A stretch of 64,000 nucleotides of DNA from an uncultured Methanobrevibacter sp. (GCA_900318035.1 ONJC01000010.1:1-64000); one strand, 5' to 3'; positions 8,491-17,847 are shown, numbered from the stretch's first letter. Numbers and translations are program-made. Notes: a model not told the origin generated them from the letters alone.

Positions 8491-9278
8491 TTTATCACCC
8501 TGTGTTTTACGTGTTTAAATAATTCGTTGGCCCATTCATGTGATTTTTTGTCATCTGAAATCAGGATTCTATTCTGGTCAAAACTTCCGTCATTTTTAAA
8601 GAGTCCTAAACTCATTTTTTCATCACATACTGTAAGATATAAATCCAAATCATCTGTAACTGTGTAGACAATTAATCTTTCGCCGTTAATAGCATCTTTT
8701 TTTAATTTATCATCGATTGGGGAGATTATTGCTTTAAATATGGTTCTTGGGACAATTAGTTCAACAGTTCCACCATTCTGCAATATTGTTTCGATTAACT
8801 GTGGGTATTCCGGATGCAAATATGGAAAAATGGCTTTCACATCTTTTGATTCAATCAGTTGGTTTTTAGTGGTATTGTGTGTTTTGTATATGTCTAGGGG
8901 TGTTGTTTCGATTAGTTTTGAATCTTTCAGAGCGGTAATGTTTTTCATGGAATCAATGCTTAATTGAGTTATGTTGTGTTTGTTCCAAAATGCGCCATAA
9001 TCATTAATTATGTCTACGCTTTTTTTGAAATCCATCAACGCTTTGAAATATATTTCTGCCATTGGATTAACGTAATATTTCTTTTCGACTTTTCTGATAA
9101 ATTCATTTTCCTCTAACTTATTTACATTGCTTGAAACGGAACTGTATGTGATTTGTGTCTTTTTTACAAGTCCGCTGATATTGTTTGGCTGTTCATAGAG
9201 TTCACTTAGAATTTTTAATCGGATTTCGGACTGTGCAAGGAATCTGATCTCTTCATTTATTTCGCTATGATTATGCAT
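8487..9278 (-). CDS. Winged-helix transcriptional regulator, paralog, first gene of operon
   Basis: 263 aa. N-terminal wHTH (LAQSEIRLKILSELYEQPNN, QITYSSVSSNVNKLEENEFI) and a C-terminal sensor domain like that of the downstream paralog (SLGLFKNDGSFDQNRILISD, HEWANELFKH). A GGAG ribosome binding site lies just upstream of the ATG. The gene heads a three-gene regulator operon. Directly upstream are a TATA-like element and a striking array of ten short motifs, which may be where one or more of these regulators bind. Autoregulation is inferred from position alone. Confidence 0.78.
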   Translation of the reverse strand: MHNHSEINEEIRFLAQSEIRLKILSELYEQPNNISGLVKKTQITYSSVSSNVNKLEENEFIRKVEKKYYVNPMAEIYFKALMDFKKSVDIINDYGAFWNKHNITQLSIDSMKNITALKDSKLIETTPLDIYKTHNTTKNQLIESKDVKAIFPYLHPEYPQLIETILQNGGTVELIVPRTIFKAIISPIDDKLKKDAINGERLIVYTVTDDLDLYLTVCDEKMSLGLFKNDGSFDQNRILISDDKKSHEWANELFKHVKHRVIK

Positions 9279-9359
9279 TTTTTTCTCTCCTTTTTTTTAG
9301 TTATGAAAAATTCTTTAAATTCTCAATGAATTTTTCTGCAATATCACTTCTTCATATCT

Positions 9360-9376
9360 AAATTTAAATAAATTTT
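9360..9376 (-). promoter_or_regulatory. TATA-like promoter of the regulator operon
   Basis: On the minus strand the segment reads AATTTATTTAAATTTAG, about 85-95 bp upstream of the regulator ATG at 9278. It lies immediately downstream (in transcription direction) of the phased motif array, where an upstream activating or repressing site would be expected. Confidence 0.45.
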
Positions 9377-9480
9377 TCCAAACTTCTCCCAGTTTTCTCC
9401 AAATTTTATTCTAAGCTTTTTCCAATTCTTTTCCAATTCTTTTCCAAAGTTCTCCCAAGTCTCTCCCAACTATTTTCCAA
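9370..9480. repeat. Array of ten CCAA-type motifs phased at about 11 bp
   Basis: CCA (or a variant) recurs at 9378, 9389, 9399, 9411 (as CTA), 9422, 9433, 9444, 9455, 9466 and 9477. Spacings are 11, 10, 12 and then 11 bp throughout. Each unit is pyrimidine-rich before CCAA: TTTTCCAA or TCTCCCAA on the plus strand (TTGGGAGA or TTGGAAAA on the minus strand). One turn of DNA separates units, so all face the same side of the helix. It sits between the divergent regulator operon and nob1. Confidence 0.85.
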
Positions 9481-9494
9481 TCAAATTTCACTTT

Positions 9495-9530
9495 TTGGTC
9501 AATATTTCACAATGTTGTAAATATTGCCAA
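9495..9530. promoter_or_regulatory. Imperfect palindrome upstream of the nob1 TATA box
   Basis: Left arm TTGGTCAATATTTCACAA (9495-9512) and right arm TTGTAAATATTGCCAA (9515-9530) are inverted repeats apart from two extra bases in the left arm. A TATA-like ATTTATTAG follows at 9532-9540, about 25-30 bp before the nob1 ATG. This suggests an operator abutting the promoter and a leaderless nob1 transcript. Confidence 0.6.
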
Positions 9531-9563
9531 GATTTATTAGTTTTCATTGTGAATATATTAATC

Positions 9564-10070
9564 ATGGAAATTTGTTATGTGTTGGATGCATCAGCATTCA
9601 TTAACGGATTTGAGATTTCTTCAAAAAGGAATTTCACTGTTCCTGAAATCACTGAAGAAATTAAGGATTTCGAATCACGTCTGAAACTTGATGCGGCAAT
9701 TGACCAGGGATTATTAGTAATACAAGATGTAGCATCACAGTATTTATTTTGTGTACATGATATTATTTATGAAAGTGGTGATATTTTAAGATTGTCATTT
9801 CCGGACAAGAAATTGATTGCTTTAGCCTATATGTTATCTCAAAGGGGAGAGCATGTAAAAGTCATTACTGATGATTACACTATTCAAAATACTTTAAAAA
9901 TAATGGATATTGATTATTCTGGTGTAATAACTGAGGGAATTAAAGGAATTTACAATTGGAAGAAAATATGCGAAGGTTGTAAAAAGGAATATCCTGAAGA
10001 CTATAAATTTGATGACTGTGAGATATGTGGATCTAAAATTTTTAAAAAAAGAATCAAGGTGAACAAATGA
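9564..10070 (+). CDS. nob1: NOB1-type PIN-domain rRNA endonuclease
   Basis: 168 aa from the ATG at 9564. An in-frame TTG at 9495 would add 23 residues but lies inside a palindrome upstream of the TATA box and is rejected. PIN domain: YVLDASAFINGF at the N-terminus, then acidic residues (TEEIKDFE, and SFPDKKLIALAYMLSQ, KVITDDYTIQNTL) that would bind Mg2+. A C-terminal zinc ribbon has CEGC and CEIC pairs. NOB1 cuts the 3' end of pre-16S rRNA in small-subunit maturation. The stop overlaps the next ATG (ATGA), so it is coupled to the DUF2117 gene. Confidence 0.88.
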   Translation: MEICYVLDASAFINGFEISSKRNFTVPEITEEIKDFESRLKLDAAIDQGLLVIQDVASQYLFCVHDIIYESGDILRLSFPDKKLIALAYMLSQRGEHVKVITDDYTIQNTLKIMDIDYSGVITEGIKGIYNWKKICEGCKKEYPEDYKFDDCEICGSKIFKKRIKVNK

Positions 10071-11182
10071 AAATAGGTGTTGTGGTTCATGGACCCAATG
10101 TCATTGATTCGGGTTATGCATTAAAATTAATCAACTTGCTGGGTGAATATGGTGAAGTCAAGGCAAGACTGGGAGGAACCATGGGCCGGACTGCAGTTAT
10201 TGACGCAGGTCTTGAAAATGTCATTGACATTTCAAGAAAACTGGTTCCGAGCGATTCTTTAAAGATTTTTCATGATAATCATGTTGATGTGATATTTTTA
10301 CTTAATTATGGAAAATCCGATGTCACCGGACAGGTATTCGGATACAAGGTCTATAATCATTATATTGAAAAAATATCTGACAATAATATTGCGATAATTC
10401 AAATTGAAAGGCCTGGAGAAGATGACGGGAGTATAATTTGCTGGAACCATGAATTGGACATTTCCTATGAATTGTCTGAAAAATTGGATTTGGCCATAAT
10501 AACTCCTCAGGAGGTTTATGACAATCATATCAGGCAGGATGATGCGGGTGTTAATCAGAGGATTGTTCATGGCGTCAGTCCCGGTGAAAATATAATGGTC
10601 AACAGTGTCGTTATCGGAAAAACAAATTCTGACAAACTCACTCTAATAGCCGGGGATAATCACATTGTCGACATCAGGGGTGGGGAACTTAAGCCCCACG
10701 GTCTTGAAAAGCTTGGGGAAGTTGATTTGGAATCTGCCATTATAAAGACAGGTCTTTTAAGGCATGCAAAAGTTACTCCACGAGTTATAGGTCATGATAA
10801 ATCCAATGGATTTAAGGTAACCTTTTTAGACCATGCTGGTGAGGATGTGTATAAATTCAGGGATTCGGCTCTGGTAATTACAGTTGGTGATGACACTACA
10901 TTGATATCTTCGGATATTTTATATCGGTTTGATATACCTGTAGTTGGAATAACTGATGGTGATTTGGACAAGGTTGTAGAATCTGGATTTAAGGTTAAGA
11001 ATTCTATCATCTTTGAAGTTGAAAGTGGTTTTGATGACATCTGCGGTCAATATATTAAAACGAATATGTTTGGCGGTGGGCAGGTCACTTATGACTATTC
11101 AAGTATTGACGAAGTCGAAGGCAAAATCATTGAAATAATAAAAGATATTAATTGCAAATACAAAATTAATTATATTGACTAA
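10067..11182 (+). CDS. DUF2117 family protein
   Basis: 371 aa. It begins MKIGVVVHGPNVIDSGYA and contains LGGTMGRTAVIDAGLENVID, which I associate with the archaeal family DUF2117; function unknown. The N-terminal 160 residues look like a Rossmann-type alpha/beta domain. A middle beta-rich part (VRGG-like HIVDIRGGELKPHG) and a C-terminal GITDGDLDKV segment follow. A-G-GTGA lies before the ATG. Its place between nob1 and mmp2, with tight spacing, suggests an operon tied to core methanogen biology rather than an accessory role. Confidence 0.65.
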   Translation: MKIGVVVHGPNVIDSGYALKLINLLGEYGEVKARLGGTMGRTAVIDAGLENVIDISRKLVPSDSLKIFHDNHVDVIFLLNYGKSDVTGQVFGYKVYNHYIEKISDNNIAIIQIERPGEDDGSIICWNHELDISYELSEKLDLAIITPQEVYDNHIRQDDAGVNQRIVHGVSPGENIMVNSVVIGKTNSDKLTLIAGDNHIVDIRGGELKPHGLEKLGEVDLESAIIKTGLLRHAKVTPRVIGHDKSNGFKVTFLDHAGEDVYKFRDSALVITVGDDTTLISSDILYRFDIPVVGITDGDLDKVVESGFKVKNSIIFEVESGFDDICGQYIKTNMFGGGQVTYDYSSIDEVEGKIIEIIKDINCKYKINYID

Positions 11183-11197
11183 CAGGAAGTGTAATCT

Positions 11198-12172
11198 TTG
11201 GATTTTAAAAATCTCGTTCGTGAAATTCAAGAATTTAAGGGAGTATCCCGTAAAAGTTCAATTGATAATGTAATTTCTCTTCTAAAGGAATCATATAATG
11301 TTTCAGGAGATGTTGTCATTGACATTGGAGATGATGCTTCAGCTATTGACATTGGAAATAATCAGGTAATATTGCTTGCTGCAGATGGAATATGGGGTGA
11401 CATAATGAATGTAAACCCCTACTGGGCAGGATACTGTTCAGTTTTGGTAAATGTTAATGATATTGCAGCAATGGGTGGAAAACCTCTGGCCATGGTAAAC
11501 ATAATGTCAATAAGCAATGATGGGATTTATGAAGATTTATTAAACGGAATCAAAGATGGATGTTTGAAATTCGGAGTTCCGATGGTTGGAGGACATCTGC
11601 ATCCTGACGGTGAAGTCGACTCATTGGGAGTAGCCATTGTTGGAATCGCCCAAAAGGATAAAATCATAACAAGTTTTGGAGCCGAAGAAGGCGACAAGGT
11701 GATTGTAGCAATAGACCTTGATGGAAAACCTCATGAAATGTTTTCTCTAAATTGGGACACCACTTATGACAAAGATGCACAATTGGTCAGGGACCAGATT
11801 ACCGCTGTCCAGTATCTGGCTGAAAACGATTATATAAAATCCGGAAAGGATATTTCAAATCCTGGGATATTGGGAACATTGGAAATGCTTTTGGAAACAT
11901 CCGGAAAGGGTGCTGTCGTAAATCTGGAAGACATTCCACGAAATGAAAGTGTTGAATGGGTGGATTGGCTCAGGTCATATCCTGGTTCGGGATTTGTTTT
12001 CACGGCCAAAGAGGAATATTGCGAATATATTAGGGATTATCTTTCAAGATTCTCTATCGAGGCAAATGTCGTTGGAGAAGTCACAGATTCCAATTCACTT
12101 TACCTGAATTATGGAGATGAACAGGCTGAAGTGTTCAATCAGGACAAAAACCCTGTATTCATATTCAGATAA
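11198..12172 (+). CDS. mmp2: Methanogenesis marker protein 2 (AIR synthase-like)
   Basis: 324 aa from a TTG start; AGGAAGTG lies 6 bases upstream and no ATG fits. The AIR synthase/selenophosphate synthetase/HypE fold is visible: [44 protein letters not shown] and [20 protein letters not shown]. Enzymes of this fold activate a substrate with ATP. Mmp2 is found in essentially all methanogens and its exact reaction is not established. It lies 16 bp after the DUF2117 gene and forms an operon with it and nob1. Confidence 0.9.
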   Translation: MDFKNLVREIQEFKGVSRKSSIDNVISLLKESYNVSGDVVIDIGDDASAIDIGNNQVILLAADGIWGDIMNVNPYWAGYCSVLVNVNDIAAMGGKPLAMVNIMSISNDGIYEDLLNGIKDGCLKFGVPMVGGHLHPDGEVDSLGVAIVGIAQKDKIITSFGAEEGDKVIVAIDLDGKPHEMFSLNWDTTYDKDAQLVRDQITAVQYLAENDYIKSGKDISNPGILGTLEMLLETSGKGAVVNLEDIPRNESVEWVDWLRSYPGSGFVFTAKEEYCEYIRDYLSRFSIEANVVGEVTDSNSLYLNYGDEQAEVFNQDKNPVFIFR

Positions 12173-12174
12173 TA

Positions 12175-12408
12175 ATGTTTCAAAGTATTGACGGCATATC
12201 TATAGATGACTATTCCATGATGTGGTATGGCTAAATTGCAGATATTGGATTATTGATTCCCGAGGAATTGTTTGTGGTCTTGGAAAAGGTTTTACAAACC
12301 CCCGATGATTCATGCTGCATGTTCGTGGCATTGAATTCTATGGATGACGATTATAACAGTTACTTAAATAAATCACAAAAAATGGAAATTTGGAAAAGCA
12401 GCTTTTAG
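12175..12408 (+). pseudogene. Short ORF interrupted by an in-frame TAA
   Basis: Reading from the ATG at 12175 gives 19 codons, then TAA (12232-12234), then 57 further codons in the same frame to a TAG at 12406-12408. The second part has no frameshift and reads as ordinary acidic protein (ADIGLLIPEELFVVLEK, FVALNSMDDDYNSYL). This suggests a small protein of about 77 residues broken by one substitution. The start lies 2 bp after the mmp2 stop. No family recognised. TAA is not the pyrrolysine codon. Confidence 0.5.
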
Positions 12409-12421
12409 TTAAGGTGGTTTT

Positions 12422-13213
12422 ATGGAAGTTGGAAAAATAATATCAAATTCATTAAAGTACCCTTTTAGGAACATCAAGAAATTGCCGATTCTTTTTGTTT
12501 TATTTATTTTGGCAGCAATAATTCCACTGGGAATACTATTTGACAATAGATATGTTACAATTTTTGGTGTAATCTCATTTTTCTTATTTATTCTTATTGT
12601 ACCAGGATATTTATTTTCCATTGTTAATATTGGAGTAAATGAATCTGCAGTGATGCCTTCCTTAAACTTTAAAAAGAACATTTACGATACCCTTAGATTG
12701 ATTGTCTTAAGGATTGCATATATGATTGTGCCTGCATTGGTATTCTTTATTGTCCTGTCCACATTGGGAATGCTAAGCATTGACATGATATCAAATCTCA
12801 GGGTTCTTACTTTTGTACTGACAGCTGGGCTGATATTCTTCATTGTTTTAATCACATATATCATATTTGAAGTGCTGCTGTTTTTTGCAAAAGCCAGATT
12901 GGCTTATTTAAACAGTTTGACTGAGGCTTTAAAGATCCATAAAGTGGTTGGAGATATTAGGTCTATCGGTATTGGAAATATTATTCTATGGCTGATATTT
13001 ATGGCAATATTGCTGGTAGTTGCTTCATACCTTTCCTCACTGGTAATGCTAATTCCATATGTCGGATTTTTAATTTATATGGTTATTGTCATTCCAACAT
13101 TGGAAAGTATTGGAAACTATTCATTGGGACTGCTATATTCAAACATTGTTGATAATGACCCCAATTTGGATAAGTTTGAAAGAGAAATAGAATTACTGAA
13201 ATATTTTGATTAA
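12422..13213 (+). CDS. DUF4013 family membrane protein
   Basis: 263 aa with about six membrane helices: two near 17-65, a pair at 95-150, and a pair at 185-235. The start has AAGGTGG 5 bases upstream. The segment ARLAYLNSLTEALKIHKVVGDI, followed by GIGNIILW, is shared with the gene at 55922 (ARLANTGSLSEALNVFEA, IGVGKVII), so the two are paralogs. I assign DUF4013 from this pattern. The function is unknown. Such proteins are common in Methanobacteriales and presumably sit in the cytoplasmic membrane. Confidence 0.75.
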   Translation: MEVGKIISNSLKYPFRNIKKLPILFVLFILAAIIPLGILFDNRYVTIFGVISFFLFILIVPGYLFSIVNIGVNESAVMPSLNFKKNIYDTLRLIVLRIAYMIVPALVFFIVLSTLGMLSIDMISNLRVLTFVLTAGLIFFIVLITYIIFEVLLFFAKARLAYLNSLTEALKIHKVVGDIRSIGIGNIILWLIFMAILLVVASYLSSLVMLIPYVGFLIYMVIVIPTLESIGNYSLGLLYSNIVDNDPNLDKFEREIELLKYFD

Positions 13214-13290
13214 TTAGAGGTAGTTAACATTGATTAACTATCTTTCATTATTTTCTATTTTTTAACATTTAAAAATTAAAATAAAAAAAG

Positions 13291-14022
13291 TCAAGGATTA
13301 CAGACCTTGCACGGCATGTATCCCTGTGAAATTGCATCGTTTCTGCTGCTGAAGTATACTCTATTGTGTTCTGCTGTTTTTTGACCCCAACTGCAGGTTG
13401 ATTTATGGAATTTCCCTGAATTTGAGTTTCCGATATAATCTCCTGTGTCACTGGAGCTGGAATCGGAGTGGGTATTCGCATAAGTGTTCTGGGATGTTGG
13501 AATGTGTGTTGAAGCGTCCGCCCAGTTATACGGATAGAATTCACTTGGAGGAATGTACATTACCTCGGCAAGACCTTCCTTTAAAAGCATCTCATTCACA
13601 TTTTTGCCGTCAACAATAACGACAGCCAGTGTACGGCCATATTTGTCGTTGTTTTTGGCATTGTCAATATCGAGCCCCACCTCTTTATTTAAACATAATT
13701 TCTGTACAAAATTTTTTGAAGTGATATATCCTTCAACACCTCTCTCGGGAGTGTTGACGCCAACAAAACGTACTTTTTTGCCGTTGTTTAAATAGATGGT
13801 ATCTCCATCAACAACCTCTGTGCATACTGCCTTTTCCTCAACCTGACAGTCAGTATCGGAGTATTTGCCCAAAATATCGGATGCTGACATGTCATGGTAT
13901 TTTGATGACGGAATGTTATGTGTAAATCCTGTTCCGGTATATGCGTTGGCAACCGAAATTGCTCCTACAGCCAATATCAAAATCACGAGTAAAGAAAAAA
14001 CATGTTTTTTAGTAATTTGCAT
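13291..14022 (-). CDS. Secreted thermonuclease-like protein with C-terminal Cys domain
   Basis: 243 aa. A signal peptide (residues 1-27: KHVFSLLVILILAVGAISVANA) suggests export. The staphylococcal-nuclease domain (about 64-170) keeps VDGDTIYL, the catalytic set VRFVGVNTPERG (Arg and Glu) and KYGRTLAVV (second Arg). It would cleave DNA or RNA outside the cell. A Ser/Thr-rich linker leads to a C-terminal module (about 198-243) with FHKSTCSWGQ and MPCKVCNP, a small Cys-type domain often found behind such nucleases. GGAGGG lies before the ATG. It is divergent from mmp3. Confidence 0.88.
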   Translation of the reverse strand: MQITKKHVFSLLVILILAVGAISVANAYTGTGFTHNIPSSKYHDMSASDILGKYSDTDCQVEEKAVCTEVVDGDTIYLNNGKKVRFVGVNTPERGVEGYITSKNFVQKLCLNKEVGLDIDNAKNNDKYGRTLAVVIVDGKNVNEMLLKEGLAEVMYIPPSEFYPYNWADASTHIPTSQNTYANTHSDSSSSDTGDYIGNSNSGKFHKSTCSWGQKTAEHNRVYFSSRNDAISQGYMPCKVCNP

Positions 14023-14149
14023 TTCTTTTCCCTCCTTATTATATTGTTAGAATATTGTGTTATTATAATTTTTGAAAATCAAATAAATAATTTTAATATA
14101 TAATAAAATTATAAATATATAATATTAAAAATTCTTATTAGGAGATTGT

Positions 14150-15697
14150 ATGTTAATTAAAATTAATGGAGAAGAAATAGATGTGGCAGAAGGCTCTTCA
14201 ATTCAGGATGTGATTGAGGAAACTAATGCTCCATATACTCCTGGTAGTATTGTTTGTTTGATTAAGGGAAAAAAGGAACTTGAAAAAAATATAAGCAAAT
14301 ATAAGATTAAGACAACTCAGGGTTCCATAATCCTTCAGCTCGACGAATCTGATGAAGCCAAACCGTTGGTTGACGTTTGGAAAAATCAGTATGAAGAGTT
14401 TGTTGATTTGGACATAAGATGGTCAACCCCTACTGAAGTGGCTATCGGTCCTGTCGTAACAGATTTGGAACCTACTCATGACGAATTCAAATATTTTGAA
14501 GGAGATGTTGTTTTAAGCTTATCTAGTTTTAGTAATGAGTCTACTCACTTGATTATGCTTAAGGAGAACACCACTAATGTCTATGGTGTGCCGCCATTTA
14601 ATAAAGGTATTTTTGCCCGCGTTATTGGTGGTAAAAAAACATTGGATAATCTCACTGATGATGATAAGGTAACCGGCATAGAGCCGATTATCGAGAGAAG
14701 CACAACAACCGACAGTGCTTCTGTATCCGACCTGAGCATTGTTCTGGAAGAGGGAAATGAGTTGTACACATATATCTCTTTTGAGATTGATGAAAACTCC
14801 CCTGTCTGTGTAGAACATTTGTTCTCCATAGTTAAGGATGGTAGAATCAAAGTTTCTTTTGATAGTGAATCATTTTTAGGATTTTATGAGCTCGAAGGTC
14901 TTGAAAAACCTAAAGAGGACACCACTAAAAGAAATCGTGGAACAATGACTATCAGAAATAATGGTAAAGGTGTAGGTAAACTATTTATTTATCGTGAAAA
15001 CAGAGTTTTAACTCCAAATCACACTACTGTAGGTAACATTGTTCAGGGTATGGAACTTATTGATATAGCAAAGGAAAATGATTTCATCACTGTTAAGTCA
15101 GAACAGCAAAGGCTGATGCTATTGAATAAAACCCAAAGTGAAGCTACCGAAATGTTATTGGAAGCTGGTGTTGAGCATTTAATTGATGGATTGGTTGATG
15201 ATGATGCAATTGTCATAGAGCAAAATCCATTGCATACGATTGATATCCTAAAAGAAGGTAAAGTAATAACTAAAGCTATCAACAAGGAGGATTTATGTAA
15301 AATTAAATTTGTTGATAATGCGCCAAGGTCTGTTAGATACTTCAAACTATTGTCTGGCCTTTTGGAAAATCCTATCGGTCAAATAAAGGTTCACTTTTCA
15401 GTACCTGGAATGCACATAGTTATTTTTGAGGGAGATAAAAACTCCGCTAAAGGTTTAATCCCTGAAAATAATCCTGTAGATAAAGTAATAAGAGGTCAAA
15501 TTGGTATTACTAACATGTCTTCCAAAAGTGCAGGTTTAATCGGTGTTAGATTTGAGGATAATGCTGAATATGGACCAACTGCAGAGACTTTCGGAGCAAC
15601 AAATATTGTTGGTGATATTGTTTCTGATTATGATCATCTTGAAAAATTAAAAGAAGGAGTTGTAGTGTATGTCACCGAATCTAACAATGAGTCCTGA
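14150..15697 (+). CDS. mmp3: Methanogenesis marker protein 3
   Basis: 515 aa. N-terminal residues 1-65 look like a small beta-grasp/ubiquitin-like module ([21 protein letters not shown]). Two related internal blocks with [18 protein letters not shown] and [25 protein letters not shown] follow, as expected for the methanogenesis marker 3 (UPF0288) family. To my recollection, recent structural work places Mmp3 in the ATP-driven complex that activates methyl-coenzyme M reductase. AGGAGA precedes the ATG. First gene of the mmp3-6-5-15-17 operon; it overlaps mmp6 by 29 bases. Confidence 0.9.
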   Translation: MLIKINGEEIDVAEGSSIQDVIEETNAPYTPGSIVCLIKGKKELEKNISKYKIKTTQGSIILQLDESDEAKPLVDVWKNQYEEFVDLDIRWSTPTEVAIGPVVTDLEPTHDEFKYFEGDVVLSLSSFSNESTHLIMLKENTTNVYGVPPFNKGIFARVIGGKKTLDNLTDDDKVTGIEPIIERSTTTDSASVSDLSIVLEEGNELYTYISFEIDENSPVCVEHLFSIVKDGRIKVSFDSESFLGFYELEGLEKPKEDTTKRNRGTMTIRNNGKGVGKLFIYRENRVLTPNHTTVGNIVQGMELIDIAKENDFITVKSEQQRLMLLNKTQSEATEMLLEAGVEHLIDGLVDDDAIVIEQNPLHTIDILKEGKVITKAINKEDLCKIKFVDNAPRSVRYFKLLSGLLENPIGQIKVHFSVPGMHIVIFEGDKNSAKGLIPENNPVDKVIRGQIGITNMSSKSAGLIGVRFEDNAEYGPTAETFGATNIVGDIVSDYDHLEKLKEGVVVYVTESNNES

Positions 15698-16139
15698 TTT
15701 AGGTAAAGAAGATTGGGATCCGGATGTAATTACTCGTATGATTTTTATTGGGCCAGGAGCTCATGTAAGTGAACAGGAAATAGTTAGTGAATTTCATATG
15801 CTTGGTTTGCCTCTTACAATTAAGAACACTTGTTATGGATCCATGATAAGTGGCAAAAGTGAAGACGTTTATAAGGCAATTGAAGAGATTAGAAAACTAG
15901 ATCCTAGCCACATTTTCACAAAAGAAAGAGGTTTCGCTCCAGGAGATCCTAGAAGATGCAGAGGTCACAGATTTGGACCAAGAGAAGGATTCCACCAAAT
16001 GGAAAAAGAATATAGAATACTTGGTTTTGTATCCGAAGCTTTAGATAATCCTAAAGAAGTGGAATTAGAAGAGAAAAAACCAATTGAAGTTGACGAATTT
16101 AAAAAAATCATGAATGAATGTTTAGAAAATAAAGAATAG
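15669..16139 (+). CDS. mmp6: Methanogenesis marker protein 6
   Basis: 156 aa. Family features: [20 protein letters not shown], then [17 protein letters not shown], then the conserved [20 protein letters not shown] segment. A single Cys in the first half and one in the PRRCRG motif may bind metal or a cluster; this is inference. The start at 15669 lies inside mmp3, with AAGGAG 9 bases upstream. A second ATG at 15687 is possible. The next gene starts 8 bp after the stop. Confidence 0.92.
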   Translation: MSPNLTMSPDLGKEDWDPDVITRMIFIGPGAHVSEQEIVSEFHMLGLPLTIKNTCYGSMISGKSEDVYKAIEEIRKLDPSHIFTKERGFAPGDPRRCRGHRFGPREGFHQMEKEYRILGFVSEALDNPKEVELEEKKPIEVDEFKKIMNECLENKE

Positions 16140-16147
16140 GTGAAAAC

Positions 16148-16603
16148 ATGGTTAAAATAGCTATTTATCCTCCAAATTCATTAATCTTAGCAGATTTACT
16201 TGAAAGAAAAGGTCATACTCCTTTAGTTCTTCAAAAACAAATTAGACAAAAAATCAAAGACCCGGAGATTGATTCTCCACCTATGAACATCACTGAAGAA
16301 GACCCAATTAAAGGTCTTAAATATGCGGCTATCGAAGTTCCTTCAGGTGTCCGTGGAAGAATGGCAATTATCGGACCGCTTATAGATGAAGCGGAAGCTG
16401 CTATTTTGGTTGATGGTGCTCCATATGGTTTTGGTTGTATCGGCTGTGCTAGAACTAATGAATTGTCAATATTTTTACTCAGGAATAAGGGAATTCCTGT
16501 TTTAGAACTTACATATCCTACTAATCAAGATGAAACATATGTTATGGTGAATGAAATAAATGAATTTGTAGATTCACTTGAAGAAACTGCTGGGGAGGAA
16601 TAA
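16148..16603 (+). CDS. mmp5: Methanogenesis marker protein 5
   Basis: 151 aa. It begins [23 protein letters not shown] and carries a Cys-containing glycine-rich turn, [18 protein letters not shown], around residues 95-112. This is the methanogenesis marker 5 pattern, a methanogen-specific protein without a proven biochemical role. AGGTGA lies 5 bases before the ATG, and mmp15 begins 2 bp after the stop. Fixed neighbours (mmp3, mmp6, mmp15, mmp17) suggest one complex or pathway, probably MCR activation. Confidence 0.92.
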   Translation: MVKIAIYPPNSLILADLLERKGHTPLVLQKQIRQKIKDPEIDSPPMNITEEDPIKGLKYAAIEVPSGVRGRMAIIGPLIDEAEAAILVDGAPYGFGCIGCARTNELSIFLLRNKGIPVLELTYPTNQDETYVMVNEINEFVDSLEETAGEE

Positions 16604-16605
16604 TA

Positions 16606-17847
16606 ATGGTTAAAATTGCATTAGTTTCATGTGGAACAGAATATAGTGGAATTCAAAAGGAAATTGAAAAGGCGGCAAATAAATTTGGTGCAGAAATTGT
16701 TCTTCCTGAAATCGATTTGGACTACATTGATGAATCTTATGAAAAATTCGGATTTTCAGCTCAAAGTTCAAGTTTGAAATTAATGATTGCAAGAGCTATG
16801 GCTATTGTTGAAGGCAGATCCAAGCCTGATGCAGTATTTATTGCAACTTGTTTCAGATGTGCCGAAGCGGCATTGGTAAGAAATGAAGTAAGACGTTTTA
16901 TCCAAAACAATACTCGTATTCCAGTAGTTACTTATTCATTTACTGAAAGAACAAAAGCTGATGAATTGTTCATCCGTATGGAAGCGTTGGCTACTACTGT
17001 AACTCGTAGAAGCATTCTTGCTCGTGAAAAACAAGAAGGACTTACTCTTGGTTTGGATTCAGGTTCAACCACTACAAAAGCGGTTCTTATGGAAAACAAC
17101 CAGGTCATCGGAACAGGCTGGACTGCCACTAAAGACATTATTGAATCAGCACAAACAGCGGCTGCTGAAGCATTCGCCAATACTGATTATGGATGGGATG
17201 ATGTGGATGGTATCGGAACAACCGGTTACGGTAGATTTACCATGGGTCAGGAATTCGGTGCAGAACTCATTCAGGAAGAATTGTCAGTCAATGCTAAAGG
17301 TGCAGTATATCTGGCGGATCGTCAAAAAGGAGAAGCTACTGTGCTGGACATAGGTGGTATGGATAACAAGGTAATCACTGTCAACAATGGTATTCCTGAT
17401 AACTTCACCATGGGTGGTATCTGTGCTGGAGCATCCGGTAGATTCCTTGACATGACCTCTCGTAGGCTGGACGTGGATATCACTGAATTAGGTCCACTTG
17501 CAGTACAGGGTGACTGGAGAAAAGCAATGTTGAACTCATATTGTATTGTATTCGGTATTCAAGACCTTGTTACAACTCTTGCGGCAGGAGGTTCCAAAGC
17601 AGATGTTGCGGCTGCAGCATGTCACTCCGTATCTGAACAGGTTTATGAACAGCAACTTCAGGAAATTGACATTCGTGAACCTTTAATCCAGGTAGGTGGA
17701 ACAAGTTTGATTTCAGGACTTGTTGAAGCGGTCAGTGAAACTTTAGGCGGAATTGAAGTTATTGTTCCTGAATACTCCCAACATATTGGTGCTGTTGGAG
17801 CAGCTCTTTTAGTATCCGGAATGGGACACAGACATGATGATAAATAA
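16606..17847 (+). CDS. mmp15: Methanogenesis marker protein 15 (BadF/HgdC-type ATPase)
   Basis: 413 aa. Residues about 1-135 form a first domain with [10 protein letters not shown] and [19 protein letters not shown]. From about 145 comes an acetate kinase/hsp70-type ATPase like the activators of 2-hydroxyacyl-CoA dehydratase: [18 protein letters not shown] (phosphate loop 1), [33 protein letters not shown] and [11 protein letters not shown]. In activators of this kind, Cys residues of a homodimer hold a 4Fe-4S cluster and ATP drives low-potential electron delivery. A role in ATP-driven MCR reactivation is inferred from this and from context. GGAGG precedes the ATG. Confidence 0.92.
   Translation: MVKIALVSCGTEYSGIQKEIEKAANKFGAEIVLPEIDLDYIDESYEKFGFSAQSSSLKLMIARAMAIVEGRSKPDAVFIATCFRCAEAALVRNEVRRFIQNNTRIPVVTYSFTERTKADELFIRMEALATTVTRRSILAREKQEGLTLGLDSGSTTTKAVLMENNQVIGTGWTATKDIIESAQTAAAEAFANTDYGWDDVDGIGTTGYGRFTMGQEFGAELIQEELSVNAKGAVYLADRQKGEATVLDIGGMDNKVITVNNGIPDNFTMGGICAGASGRFLDMTSRRLDVDITELGPLAVQGDWRKAMLNSYCIVFGIQDLVTTLAAGGSKADVAAAACHSVSEQVYEQQLQEIDIREPLIQVGGTSLISGLVEAVSETLGGIEVIVPEYSQHIGAVGAALLVSGMGHRHDDK

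Noticed and set aside
9495-9563. Upstream TTG extension of nob1
   Set aside because: It lies inside the long palindrome and upstream of the TATA box. PIN domains start at MEICYVLDASAF-type sequence, so the ATG at 9564 is better.
12232-12234. Pyrrolysine or selenocysteine recoding at the internal stop
   Set aside because: The codon is TAA, whereas pyrrolysine uses TAG and selenocysteine uses TGA. A point mutation is the simpler view.
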